Source: Oscillospiraceae bacterium
GTDB lineage: Bacteria > Bacillota > Clostridia > Oscillospirales > Acutalibacteraceae
Reading direction: 5' to 3'
NCBI GenBank assembly: GCA_031267335.1
Contig: JAIRZH010000014.1
Location: 1-17,328, forward strand
DNA: 17,328 bases
Position 1 is the first letter of the stretch. Every line of letters begins with the position of its first letter. Positions 4,947 to 13,483 of the stretch are shown here, one piece after another. Position numbers and translations under genes: made by a program. The notes under the pieces were generated by a model, which did no database searches, was not told the origin of the DNA, and saw only the letters and a program-made list of their open reading frames with translations.

Positions 4947-6890
4947 ATGGAAATAAAACTTAAATTTAGTAAAAATTTCACAAATAATGTGAAAAAATTA
5001 CAAGTTAATTATGGGAAAAATTTTGAGATTATGAATGGATTTTCAAATTTAAACCTTAATTTTACAGACTATATAGAAAATTTTATTAAAAATAAAACTG
5101 TCGCAGAAACCACAATAGATTCAAGTGCTAACAGTTCGACGCATGATGTGCGTACACTTCTTTCGGATATGATAAAACCACATACCAAATTAATTTCATT
5201 TGCTAAAATTTTTGATGAAATAACAAAAAAATACGGTCTTGAAACAGCAATCAATTGGTTAAACGGCGAATGGAACGGGCAGTTTTATCTTCATGATGCT
5301 TCTTCGTCAGCTTTTATGCCTTATTGTTACGCTTATGATTTAGATCAACTTGTAGAAAAAGGATTATTTTTTATAAATAAATTCAGAACTGATGCTCCGA
5401 AGCATTTAACAACTTTTAATGATCATGTTTTAGAATTTATAAGCTGGGCATCGAATCGTACAAGCGGTGCAGTAGGACTACCAAGTTATTTACTTTATTC
5501 TTATTATTTTTGGAGCAATGACGTAAAAAATGGGTTTTATTTGAAAGATCATGAATATTATCGCCGTCAGTGTTTTCAAAAATTTATTTATGATTTAAAT
5601 CAACCATATCTTAGAATTACAGAATGTGCATTTTCGAATATTAGCATCATGGACAAAAATTATTTAATAGAGTTATTTGGCGGTAGAAGATTCCCGAATG
5701 GCGAATATGTCATAGATCATATTGACCAAATAATTGAGCATCAAAAAGTATTCATGGAAGTGATTTCAGAAATTCGCAATGAAACTATGATGACTTTTCC
5801 GGTACTAACTTTTTCTTTATTATTCCAAGACGGAAAATTTGTCGATGAAGATTTCGCTAGATGGTGCAATAAACATAATATGAAGTGGTTTGATAGCAAT
5901 TTTTACGTAGGAAATGATGTTACAAGCCTTTCGAATTGTTGCCGATTAATTTCAAACACTTCAAAACTTGATGCATTCATTAATTCGATAGGCGGTACTT
6001 CGCTTTCGATAGGCAGTGTTAAAGTTAATACAATTAATTTGCGGAGAATCGCAATTGAATCTTTAAAACTTTTTGAAAAAAATGGTAAAATCAACAATTT
6101 AAAAGAAGCCCAAGAAGAATATTTAAAAATTTTGGATGAACGAATCGATATTTGCATAAAAGTTCTTGATATAGTTCGCTTGATAATAGTTGAAAATATC
6201 AAAAATGGTCTTTTACCTAATTATACTTATGGACTAATAGAGCTTAAAAAGCAGTATAGTACTATTGGAATAACCGCTATGTTTGAAACAATAAATCAAT
6301 TTGGTATTATTGAAACAGACGAATTCTGGAATAAATTCTATTCTATTGAAGGGTTAGAATTTGCTACAAAAATTTTAAATAGAATTAATGAAAAAAAAGA
6401 CTCTTATAAACTTGATTATAGTTTAAATGTCGAGGCAATTCCCGCAGAACGCGCTAATGTAGTTTTATGTCACAAAGATAATGAACTTTTTGAAAATAGA
6501 CAGAAATATTTTATTTATTCAAATCAATGGATTCCCTTAATGGAAAAATGCACTTTAGCTGAAAAAATAAAACTCGGTGCAAAACTTGATAAAGAATGTG
6601 GTGGCGGACAAATTTCTCATATTAATTTATCTGGAGATTTCGCGAACGAACAACAAGCCTGGGATTTGCTTAATCATATTTCTAAATCAGGTGTTATCTA
6701 TTTTGCTTATAATCGTAAAATCTCAGTTTGCCCGCATGAACACGCTTTTCTTTCGGATATTTGCCCAAAATGCGGTGAAAAATCCATCGATACTTATTCT
6801 CGCATTGTAGGTTTTTTAGTTCCGCTTTCTTCTTATAGCAAAGAACGCAAAATCGAATTCAACAAACGTAATTGGTTTAATTTAGAATAA
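4947..6890 (+). CDS. nrdD: anaerobic (class III) ribonucleoside-triphosphate reductase
   Basis: NrdD makes deoxyribonucleotides under anoxia with a glycyl radical installed by the radical-SAM activase NrdG. The 647-residue product has the core from about 60 (STHDVRTLL, NGQFYLHD 110-117), the SNCCRL motif (C331, C332) carrying the thiyl-radical cysteine, the NVEAIPAERAN loop (494-504), and a C-terminal radical region with C606-P-K-C609 and RIVGF, so G622 is the likely glycyl radical site. The zinc site is unusual: the upstream half reads C595-P-H-E-H599 where many relatives have two cysteines, so a Cys3His site is possible. I see no N-terminal ATP-cone (about 90 residues), so allosteric control by dATP through that domain is probably absent. 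GGAGA precedes the ATG. No nrdG is next to it; one must lie elsewhere in the genome. Confidence 0.95.
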   Translation: MEIKLKFSKNFTNNVKKLQVNYGKNFEIMNGFSNLNLNFTDYIENFIKNKTVAETTIDSSANSSTHDVRTLLSDMIKPHTKLISFAKIFDEITKKYGLETAINWLNGEWNGQFYLHDASSSAFMPYCYAYDLDQLVEKGLFFINKFRTDAPKHLTTFNDHVLEFISWASNRTSGAVGLPSYLLYSYYFWSNDVKNGFYLKDHEYYRRQCFQKFIYDLNQPYLRITECAFSNISIMDKNYLIELFGGRRFPNGEYVIDHIDQIIEHQKVFMEVISEIRNETMMTFPVLTFSLLFQDGKFVDEDFARWCNKHNMKWFDSNFYVGNDVTSLSNCCRLISNTSKLDAFINSIGGTSLSIGSVKVNTINLRRIAIESLKLFEKNGKINNLKEAQEEYLKILDERIDICIKVLDIVRLIIVENIKNGLLPNYTYGLIELKKQYSTIGITAMFETINQFGIIETDEFWNKFYSIEGLEFATKILNRINEKKDSYKLDYSLNVEAIPAERANVVLCHKDNELFENRQKYFIYSNQWIPLMEKCTLAEKIKLGAKLDKECGGGQISHINLSGDFANEQQAWDLLNHISKSGVIYFAYNRKISVCPHEHAFLSDICPKCGEKSIDTYSRIVGFLVPLSSYSKERKIEFNKRNWFNLE

Positions 6891-6912
6891 ATTTTGAATT
6901 ATGTTTGGCTTA

Positions 6913-7057
6913 GAGCCTGTCTAATATCTTTAAATCAGCACTATTTAGTTAAATTTTATTCTGCACTTTAAATACATCAGTATTTGCCTTTCTTAACGCT
7001 TTAAATTTTAAAAATTTTATAATAAAACTACGCTGCTAAGAAATATTAGACAGGCTC
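6913..7057. mobile_element. family A miniature inverted-repeat element, copy 2
   Basis: This 145-bp copy starts GAGCCTGTCTAATATCT and ends with the complementary AATATTAGACAGGCTC, with TTA on both sides (6910-6912, 7058-7060). Compared with copy 1 it is shorter in the left arm. It lies 22 bp after the nrdD stop, where its hairpin could act as a transcript end. Confidence 0.8.
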
Positions 7058-7170
7058 TTATCAGTAATATAAAATTTTAATTAAGAATCTTACTAAGTCA
7101 AAATTCGTTTATAATAATCATAGTATAAATTAGATTTTTCATTCTTCTAAATGTAGGTTTGGTGAATTAT

Positions 7171-7458
7171 TTGACTTGCGGAATTACCGACTTAAGAAAA
7201 AAAGAGGTTATTAACGTTCGCGATGGTTTAAGAATTGGTTTTGTAAATGATGCTGAATTAGATTTGCAGAATGCTTGCTTAGTTTCAATTATTATTTATG
7301 GTCGGCTTAAATGTTTTGGTCTTTTTGGGCGTGAAGATGATATTATTATTAGGTGGGAAAATGTGCAAGTTGTAGGAAAAGACACTATTTTAGTTGATTT
7401 TTATCAAACCAAAACAAGACATCGTAAAAAAATTCTAAGTAAAATATTTGACAATTAA
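7171..7458 (+). CDS. YlmC/YmxH-family sporulation protein (PRC-barrel)
   Basis: This protein of about 95 residues matches the small PRC-barrel family found in spore-forming Firmicutes. ITDLRKKEVINVRDGLRIGF is the N-terminal block, followed by LVSIIIYGR, CFGLFGREDDIIIRWENVQVVG, and DTILVDF near the end. The molecular function of the family is poorly known; Bacillus members are linked to sporulation. I prefer TTG at 7171 (MTCGITDLR) because GGTGA (7161-7165) stands 5 nt upstream and the length matches relatives. TTG 7159 and GTG 7162 are possible in-frame alternatives with little or no ribosome binding site. It stands alone between two family A elements. Its presence suggests, but does not prove, that the organism forms spores. 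Confidence 0.85.
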   Translation: MTCGITDLRKKEVINVRDGLRIGFVNDAELDLQNACLVSIIIYGRLKCFGLFGREDDIIIRWENVQVVGKDTILVDFYQTKTRHRKKILSKIFDN

Positions 7459-7480
7459 TAAAACATAAATTATATTAAAT

Positions 7481-7632
7481 TTGTTCTTGAAATTTTTTAA
7501 TATCTACTAAAAATCAACGTATTTAGTTAAAATTTAAATTTTATATGCTCGTTAGTATTTGCCTTCCATGCGTTTAAATTTTAAAAATTTTATCATAAAA
7601 CTTACATTACTTAGAAATATTAGATGAACACC
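7481..7632. mobile_element. decayed family A element, copy 3
   Basis: The interior is recognisable: TTAGTATTTGCCTTCC, GTTTAAATTTTAAAAATTTT and TTAGAAATATTAGA align in order with copy 1. Both ends have drifted: the right end reads AATATTAGATGAACACC instead of the GACAGGCTC form, and the left end has extra bases. The borders are approximate. This points to an old insertion. Confidence 0.6.
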
Positions 7633-7797
7633 AAGAAAATTGAGTTATTTTTGTGAATTCTGAGAGAAAAAAGGGAGTTTGGGAGCGCGCAACGTGTTTA
7701 GTTGTAAGTTTTACGCAATTGCATTAATTATAAAATTTGCAAGAAAAAAAATGTTTATTAGAATGGGTCTATTAAAAATTTTAAAATTAAGGTCAAA

Positions 7798-8997
7798 ATG
7801 ACATTAAAAATCATCTTTAAAAAATATTCTATTTTGGTTTTTATGTTCTTAGCAGTAATTTTGGGAACAGCGATAGGCGCTAATCATCCATCAGAATTAG
7901 TGATTAATATTTTTAATGTTTTTTCTTCATTGATTTCAAATGTTATTAATTTTTGTATACCATTATTGATTTTTGCATTTATTACGCAAGGAATTACTTC
8001 TTTAAAAAAATCATCTGGAAAAATACTTATTTATACGTTTTTAATTGCTTATTTATCTATGATAATAGCAGCTATATTTTCCTACATTGTTGCATCGAGT
8101 ACTTTTTCGCATTTTTTTAGTTCAACGGATAATTTTAGAAGTTTTAATGTTTCTGAGCAAAAGCAAGTTTCTAATAGTCTAATGCAAATTGAAATAAAAC
8201 CAATTATTGATGTTGTTTCTGCTATTTTAATTTCGTTTATTTTAGGTCTTGGTATAAATACGACTAATGCTGTAAATTTAAAAATTATTGTAAATGAATT
8301 CTATCGTATAATTGAAATTTTAGTTAAAAAATTCATTGTTAAAATTTTACCGATTTATGTATTAACTAATTTTACTAAGCTTGCGGCTTCAGGCGGAATA
8401 TTTTTAATTTTTAATTCATTTTATAAAGTCTTAATTGTAATAATTTCAGTAAATTTAATATACTTATTATCTCAGTTTATAATAACAGGTTGGATAGTAC
8501 GAAGAAACCCATTTAAATTATTAAAAAACATAATTCCTATTTATTTTACAGCTTTTGCTACTCAGTCCTCTGCAGCTACTTTGCCTGAAGCAATTGAAAT
8601 TGCTAAAGAAAACGAGATTTCTGATCCTATCGTGAATTTTGTAATGCCATTATGTTCAAAAATTCATTTGGTCGGCGGTATGATTTCGTTAACATCTGGC
8701 GCGGTAGCCTTAATGGTTGCTTACGGACATCCGGTTTTGTTAAATTCAATGCTACCTTTTATTCTTATACTAGGTGTTTTAATGACAGCAGCCCCCGGTG
8801 TACCGTGTGGAGCTGTTTTAGCCGCGGTAAGCTTACTAGTTTCATTTTTGAATTTTGATTCCTCTATGATTGCAATTATAACAGCGCTACATATGTGCCA
8901 GGACAGTTTTGGAACCGCTTGCAATGTTTGCGGTGACTTGCCTATTGCGCTTATTATTGATAAACTATTCGGAAAGCAAAATATAAAAAATATATAA
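7798..8997 (+). CDS. dicarboxylate/amino acid:cation symporter (DAACS family)
   Basis: This 399-residue polytopic membrane protein has the glutamate-transporter (GltPh) fold: several hydrophobic helices, the HP1 hairpin TQSSAATLPEA (255-265), the TM7 motif PLCSKIHLVGG (284-294), HP2 AAPGVPCGAV (331-340), and TM8 DSFGTACNVCGD (369-380). Compared with GltPh, D369, N376 and D380 match the substrate-amine and sodium residues D394, N401 and D405. G372 replaces R397, which binds the acidic side chain, and the TM7 N-M-D-G-T motif reads H-L-V-G-G. Acidic substrates are therefore unlikely; a small neutral amino acid, as in SstT-like members, fits better. Start ATG 7798 follows AAGG with a 5-nt spacer. 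The stop is 10 nt before metG, so the two share a transcript. Confidence 0.88.
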   Translation: MTLKIIFKKYSILVFMFLAVILGTAIGANHPSELVINIFNVFSSLISNVINFCIPLLIFAFITQGITSLKKSSGKILIYTFLIAYLSMIIAAIFSYIVASSTFSHFFSSTDNFRSFNVSEQKQVSNSLMQIEIKPIIDVVSAILISFILGLGINTTNAVNLKIIVNEFYRIIEILVKKFIVKILPIYVLTNFTKLAASGGIFLIFNSFYKVLIVIISVNLIYLLSQFIITGWIVRRNPFKLLKNIIPIYFTAFATQSSAATLPEAIEIAKENEISDPIVNFVMPLCSKIHLVGGMISLTSGAVALMVAYGHPVLLNSMLPFILILGVLMTAAPGVPCGAVLAAVSLLVSFLNFDSSMIAIITALHMCQDSFGTACNVCGDLPIALIIDKLFGKQNIKNI

Positions 8998-9007
8998 GGA
9001 TGTATTA

Positions 9008-10954
9008 ATGAAAAAATTTTATATTACAACGCCGATTTATTATCCATCAGGCGAAGCTCACATGGGACATTGTTATTCTACGGTGGCAGCAGATGCGATA
9101 GCGAGGTACAAACGTGCGCGCGGGTTTGATGTAATGTTCCTTACCGGGACCGATGAACATGGGCAAAAAATCGAATTAAACGCGCAAAAATCCGGTTTAA
9201 AGCCGAAAGTTTATGTTGATGAAATAGTAGCAAAATTTCAAAAATTATGGAAAATTTTAGGAATTTCATATGATAGATTTATTCGTACAACCGATGATTA
9301 TCATATAAAATCTGTTCAAAAAATATTTAAAATTCTATACAATAAAGGCGAGATTTATAAAGGAAAATATTCTGGATGGTATTGTATTCCGTGTGAATCA
9401 TTTTTCGCTGATGCTAAGCTTGTAAACGGTAAATGCCCGGATTGTGGTAGAGAAGTAAAACAACAAGAAGAAGAAGCTTATTTTTTTAAATTAGCAAAAT
9501 ACTCAGAAAAAATTCTTGAATTTTATAAAAAAAATCCGGAATTTATACAACCCGAAAGCCGAAAAAATGAAATGATAGAATTTATTAAAAGTGGGCTTGA
9601 AGATTTATGTGTAAGTAGAACAAGCTTTAAATGGGGAATTCCTGTTGATTTCGATCCAGAACATGTAGTATATGTGTGGATTGATGCATTAACGAATTAT
9701 ATTACTGTCTTGGGTTATGATGGCGAAAGGAATTCCGAAGATTTTGACACTTATTGGCCTGCTGATGTACATTTTGTTGGGAAAGAAATAGTACGTTTTC
9801 ATGCGATTATTTGGCCGGCAATATTGATGGCATTAGACATTGTTTTGCCAAAACAAATTTATGGTCATGGATGGATACTCTTTGGTAATGGAAATAAAAT
9901 GTCAAAATCTCGCGGCAATGTAGTTGACCCATTTGTTTTATGTGAAAAATATGGAATAGACGCAATTAGATATTTTTTATTGCGTGAAATTCCATTCGGT
10001 TCGGATGGCTATTTTTCTAATGAATCATTAATAGGGAGAATTAATTCTGATTTAGCTAACGATTTAGGGAATTTGCTTTCACGTACTGTCAAATTAGTTA
10101 CTCAAGTGAATGTTTCAGATGTATCTGAATCAGTTTTAAAAGAAATACAATCAGAAAAAGAAAAAGAAATTATAGATTCAGCTTTAAGATTAGCAAATGA
10201 ATATGAATCTGAAATGGATAGTTTTAGATTTTCGATTGCTCTTTCAAAAGTTTGGAATTTTATATCTTTATGTAATAAATATATTGATTTTAAAGCGCCT
10301 TGGAAATTTTTAAAAATAGCTGAAAAACAAATTGAGTTTTATAATGTTTTATATACTATTCTTGAATCTTTGCGAGTAATTTCTATTTTAATAAAACCAA
10401 TAATGCCTGAAACTGCAGAGAAAATTCAGATTCAAATTGGTGCCAAAGATGTTAAAAATATTTGTGCGTGGGAAGATTCTAAAAAATGGGGTCTACTTAA
10501 TAAAGAATTAAAAGTTGTAAAAATTAATGCTTTATTTCCAAGAATTGATTGCGAGAAAGAACTTAATGAACTTGCAAAATTATCAAAATCAGAAAAAAAC
10601 GATTTAAATTCAGCCAATAGCAACATGAACTTGATTAGTATTGATGATTTTAAAAAAATTGATCTTGTAGTTGCTAAAATTTTAGAATGTAAACCAGTTA
10701 AGAATTCCAATAAATTATTAGAACTTGTTTTAAATGACGGAAATTCTAATCGAACTGTTGTTTCAGGAATTGCGGATTATTATTCTCCGGAAGAATTAAT
10801 AGATCAAAATGTAATTTTGGTTTTCAATCTTGCACCGGCAAAATTGTGCGGAATTCAAAGCAATGGTATGATTTTAGCCTCTACAGACAAAAAAGATAAA
10901 AGCGTAAAAGTAATTTTCGTCAACGATTTAAGTCCAGGAAGCAAAATTAGCTAA
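9008..10954 (+). CDS. metG: methionyl-tRNA synthetase
   Basis: MetRS charges elongator and initiator tRNA-Met. The 648-residue protein is class I: the HIGH-type signature HMGH (18-21) after YYPSGEA, a zinc knuckle with C126-x2-C129 and C143-x2-C146, the WIDAL and HGWILFGNGNKMSKS region (KMSKS 297-301), an anticodon-binding helical domain from about 340 to 490, and a C-terminal OB-fold tRNA-binding domain (about 545-648, starting IDDFKKIDLVVAKILECKPV). Length and the appended domain are normal for clostridial MetG. AAGGA (8997-9001) lies 6 nt before the ATG, 10 nt after the transporter stop. The stop codon TAA (10952-10954) is also the left flank of an inserted element. Confidence 0.97.
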   Translation: MKKFYITTPIYYPSGEAHMGHCYSTVAADAIARYKRARGFDVMFLTGTDEHGQKIELNAQKSGLKPKVYVDEIVAKFQKLWKILGISYDRFIRTTDDYHIKSVQKIFKILYNKGEIYKGKYSGWYCIPCESFFADAKLVNGKCPDCGREVKQQEEEAYFFKLAKYSEKILEFYKKNPEFIQPESRKNEMIEFIKSGLEDLCVSRTSFKWGIPVDFDPEHVVYVWIDALTNYITVLGYDGERNSEDFDTYWPADVHFVGKEIVRFHAIIWPAILMALDIVLPKQIYGHGWILFGNGNKMSKSRGNVVDPFVLCEKYGIDAIRYFLLREIPFGSDGYFSNESLIGRINSDLANDLGNLLSRTVKLVTQVNVSDVSESVLKEIQSEKEKEIIDSALRLANEYESEMDSFRFSIALSKVWNFISLCNKYIDFKAPWKFLKIAEKQIEFYNVLYTILESLRVISILIKPIMPETAEKIQIQIGAKDVKNICAWEDSKKWGLLNKELKVVKINALFPRIDCEKELNELAKLSKSEKNDLNSANSNMNLISIDDFKKIDLVVAKILECKPVKNSNKLLELVLNDGNSNRTVVSGIADYYSPEELIDQNVILVFNLAPAKLCGIQSNGMILASTDKKDKSVKVIFVNDLSPGSKIS

Positions 10955-11276
10955 AAGCCTGTCTAGGGTCTGTTCCCGCTATTGTTTAACAACCATATTT
11001 CGGTACTTTTTGGTTTGTACTACGTTAATTTTTTTTCACAATACGTTAGTATTGTGAAAAAGTTTTCCTTTTCCAAACCAAAAATTACTCAAAATTTTGT
11101 CATTTCAAATAGTGGAAACAGGCCTTAATATTTCTAAGCAATACAGATTTAACGATAAAATTTTTAAAATTCAAAACGTGAGGAAGGCAAATACTGACAT
11201 ATTTAACTGACTAGCAATACAGAATTTTAAAAATTTTAATTAAATATGTGCTGCTTCGGAGATATTAGACAGGCTC
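10955..11276. mobile_element. composite element: family A interrupted by family B
   Basis: The outer ends are AAGCCTGTCTA on the left and GATATTAGACAGGCTC on the right, flanked by TAA (10952-10954 and 11277-11279). With the 160-bp B insert and one TA removed, the A part is 160 bp, matching the 159 bp of copy 1 read in the opposite direction. The left TAA is the metG stop codon, so the gene was left intact. Its palindromes may serve as the transcript end for metG. Confidence 0.8.
10966..11125. mobile_element. family B miniature element nested in A
   Basis: The ends GGGTCTGTTCCCGCTATT and the complement of AATAGTGGAAACAGGCCT are inverted repeats with a TA on each side (10964-10965, 11126-11127). 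Removing B and one TA restores the uninterrupted A sequence GTCTAATATTTC. A TA duplication is typical of IS630/Tc1-mariner-type transposition, inferred here. The centre is a second hairpin, CACAATACGTTAGTATTGTG. Confidence 0.78.
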
Positions 11277-11290
11277 TAAGATCTATACTG

Positions 11291-11459
11291 TTAAAAAGTT
11301 TATAAATAAATTAAAATAAAAACATGTACAGTTTAGATTACGAAAAATTTGTGGTATAGCTATGATGTTTGAAAAAAGTTCATAGGATATGCCACATGCT
11401 TTTTTTGTAATATAAACCCGTACATGCTTCTATTTCAATTTATTTATAAGTTTTTTTAA
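11291..11459. mobile_element. long imperfect hairpin element (third palindromic type)
   Basis: The left half (11291-11365) and right half (11380-11459) pair along nearly their full length. Matched stretches include TTATAAATAAATT, ACATGTAC/GTACATG, GTGG/CCAC and CTATGA/TCATAG, around a 14-nt loop (11366-11379). It carries no gene and no resemblance to families A or B. It could be another miniature element or a structured RNA. Confidence 0.6.
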
Positions 11460-11702
11460 ACAACATAGCTATATAATTATGAACTTTTTAATTCATAAGA
11501 TTATTGTTATAGGTTTAGTTATAAATTTTTGGTTTTTTGAGCGTGATTTGCCGTTTTTATTTATTTTATGCACCGCCCGAATTTTCCGTAAATTAATTTT
11601 ATTAACAAACAAGTAAAGTCTTTATTTTTATTAATGGTATTAATCAAAATTTATATTTTTACTTATTAGAAACATGTTTTTAAATTTAAGTTATTATTAA
11701 AA
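11460..11702. other. intergenic stretch downstream of pckG and metG
   Basis: No supported gene is present. The only structures are a small hairpin at about 11477-11500 (TTATGAA ... TTCATAA around a short T-rich loop) and AT-rich runs. With the two elements before it this makes about 750 gene-free bases between convergent genes. Confidence 0.4.
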
Positions 11703-13478
11703 TCAATTAATTCCGGCCACTTGGTTTTCAAGAATCTTAGAAATTTCATTAGCAAATTTGTTTTTTAGCCCTAATTTGTTATAAAAATTTGAAATTTCTT
11801 CCATTTCTTTTTTCCACAAAACTGGATCAATTTCTAAAATTTTTTGGAATTTTTCTTTATCTATAGAAAGATTTTCTGTGTTAAAATCAGTAATATTTGG
11901 TAAAAACCCAAAATTAGTTTCTTTTGCACTAATTTGATTTTCACATCTTTTAATTATCCATGTAATAACACGTAAATTTTCAGCAAATCCTGGCCAAATA
12001 AATTTTCCATTTTCATCTATTCGAAACCAATTTACATTAAAAATTTTAGGGGCTTTTTCATCTAATTTTTCCCCTATTTCTAACCAATGATCAAAATAAT
12101 TGGATATATTATATCCACAAAAAGGTAACATTCCGAATGGATCATGTCGTAAAACGCCGGTTTTTCCATCCGCAGCATGCGTAGTTTCCGAAGACATAAT
12201 AGAACCTAAAAATACCCCATGATTCCAATCTTTTGATTGCAAAACTAGTGGAGTAAGCTTCGCACGTCTACCGCCAAAAATTATTGCTGAAATCGGAACG
12301 CCTTTAGGATTATTGAATTCCGGGCTCAAACACGGACAATTTTTTGCCGGAGCAGCGAACCTGCTATTTTGATGAGCTAAAGGCTCGTTTGGCTTCGGAT
12401 TTTCGCCTTTCCAATTTAAAACATTTTTTGGTGAACTTTCGTTTAATCCTTCCCACCAAACAGTACGATTATCACAATCATAAGCCACATTTGTAAAAAT
12501 AGTATCTTTTTGTGCGGTTTTAAGAGCATTAGGATTAGTTTTTTCGCTAGTTCCAACTCCGATTCCAAAAAAACCATTTTCAGGGTTTATCGCCCATAAT
12601 CTCCCATCGCTCCCAACCCTAAGCCAAGCTATATCGTCTCCAACGCAAAATATTTTATAACCTTTTTTTTCAAAAAAACTTCCTGGTTTGAGCATTGCTA
12701 AATTTGTTTTTCCACATCCAGATGGAAACGCTGCGCATATATATTTAATTTCATTTATTTCAGGAATTTTAATTCCTAAAATTAGCATATGTTCAGCTAA
12801 CCAACCTTCTTGTTTGCCCATATACGAAGCAAGGCGCAATGCAAGACACTTTTTGCCAAGCAATGCATTGCCACCATAACTTGAATTTACAGAAAATACA
12901 GTATTTTTTTCAGGAAAATGGCATATATAACGCTCTTTTTCGTTGCCATCACACGAACAATGTAAACAACGAGACCAATCATCATTTTTGTTCGCAAAAA
13001 TTTCATAAACTTCAGAGTTAACACGCGTCATAATAAGCATACTCAGCACTACATAAATTGAATCCGTAATCTCAACGCCGAACTTAGCAAATTCTGAATT
13101 CGGATTTGCCATGCTGAATGGGATTACATACATAACACGATTTGTATAACTGTTTTTAGCAATTTTGTTGAGTTTTTCTAAAGCATTTTTAGGCTCCCAC
13201 CAATTATTAGTAAAACCAGAATTTTCTTTTTTCCCGCAACAAATAAAAGTTCTATCTTCAACTCTAGCAACGTCATTGGGATTCGAACGATGTAAAAAGC
13301 AATTTGGCAATAATTTTTCGTTTAACTTTATAAGCTGGTTGCTCTCACAAGCATCTTTATAAAATTTCTTTGTTTGTTTTTCTGTGCCATCAACCCAAAC
13401 AATTTCTTTAGCATTCAGTAAAATTTTACATTTATCTACCCAATCTAAAACCGACTTATTCTTAATAATAAAAATCAC
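11703..13478 (-). CDS. pckG: phosphoenolpyruvate carboxykinase (GTP)
   Basis: This enzyme interconverts oxaloacetate and PEP with GTP/GDP. In fermenting anaerobes it often runs toward oxaloacetate. The 591-residue protein shows the GTP-type signatures: SSYGGNALLGKKC (199-211), the P-loop FPSGCGKTNL (251-260) with the reactive C255, VGDDIAWLR (279-287), NSRFAAP (371-377), FGGRRAKLTPLV (401-412), and the guanine-pocket region FIWPGFAENLRVI (493-505). The P-loop has Gly where most members have Ala (FPSACGKTN). Length is normal. GTG 13478 is the first usual start, only 5 nt after the miaB stop, but the AAGGTG that should be its ribosome binding site overlaps it. An AUU a few codons on would be well spaced, so the exact start is unsure by about four residues. 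Confidence 0.96.
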   Translation of the reverse strand: MIFIIKNKSVLDWVDKCKILLNAKEIVWVDGTEKQTKKFYKDACESNQLIKLNEKLLPNCFLHRSNPNDVARVEDRTFICCGKKENSGFTNNWWEPKNALEKLNKIAKNSYTNRVMYVIPFSMANPNSEFAKFGVEITDSIYVVLSMLIMTRVNSEVYEIFANKNDDWSRCLHCSCDGNEKERYICHFPEKNTVFSVNSSYGGNALLGKKCLALRLASYMGKQEGWLAEHMLILGIKIPEINEIKYICAAFPSGCGKTNLAMLKPGSFFEKKGYKIFCVGDDIAWLRVGSDGRLWAINPENGFFGIGVGTSEKTNPNALKTAQKDTIFTNVAYDCDNRTVWWEGLNESSPKNVLNWKGENPKPNEPLAHQNSRFAAPAKNCPCLSPEFNNPKGVPISAIIFGGRRAKLTPLVLQSKDWNHGVFLGSIMSSETTHAADGKTGVLRHDPFGMLPFCGYNISNYFDHWLEIGEKLDEKAPKIFNVNWFRIDENGKFIWPGFAENLRVITWIIKRCENQISAKETNFGFLPNITDFNTENLSIDKEKFQKILEIDPVLWKKEMEEISNFYNKLGLKNKFANEISKILENQVAGIN

Positions 13479-13483
13479 CTTAA

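Noticed and set aside
5903..6202. 99-codon minus-strand frame inside nrdD
   Set aside because: It is antisense to a clearly conserved coding region and has no ribosome binding site.
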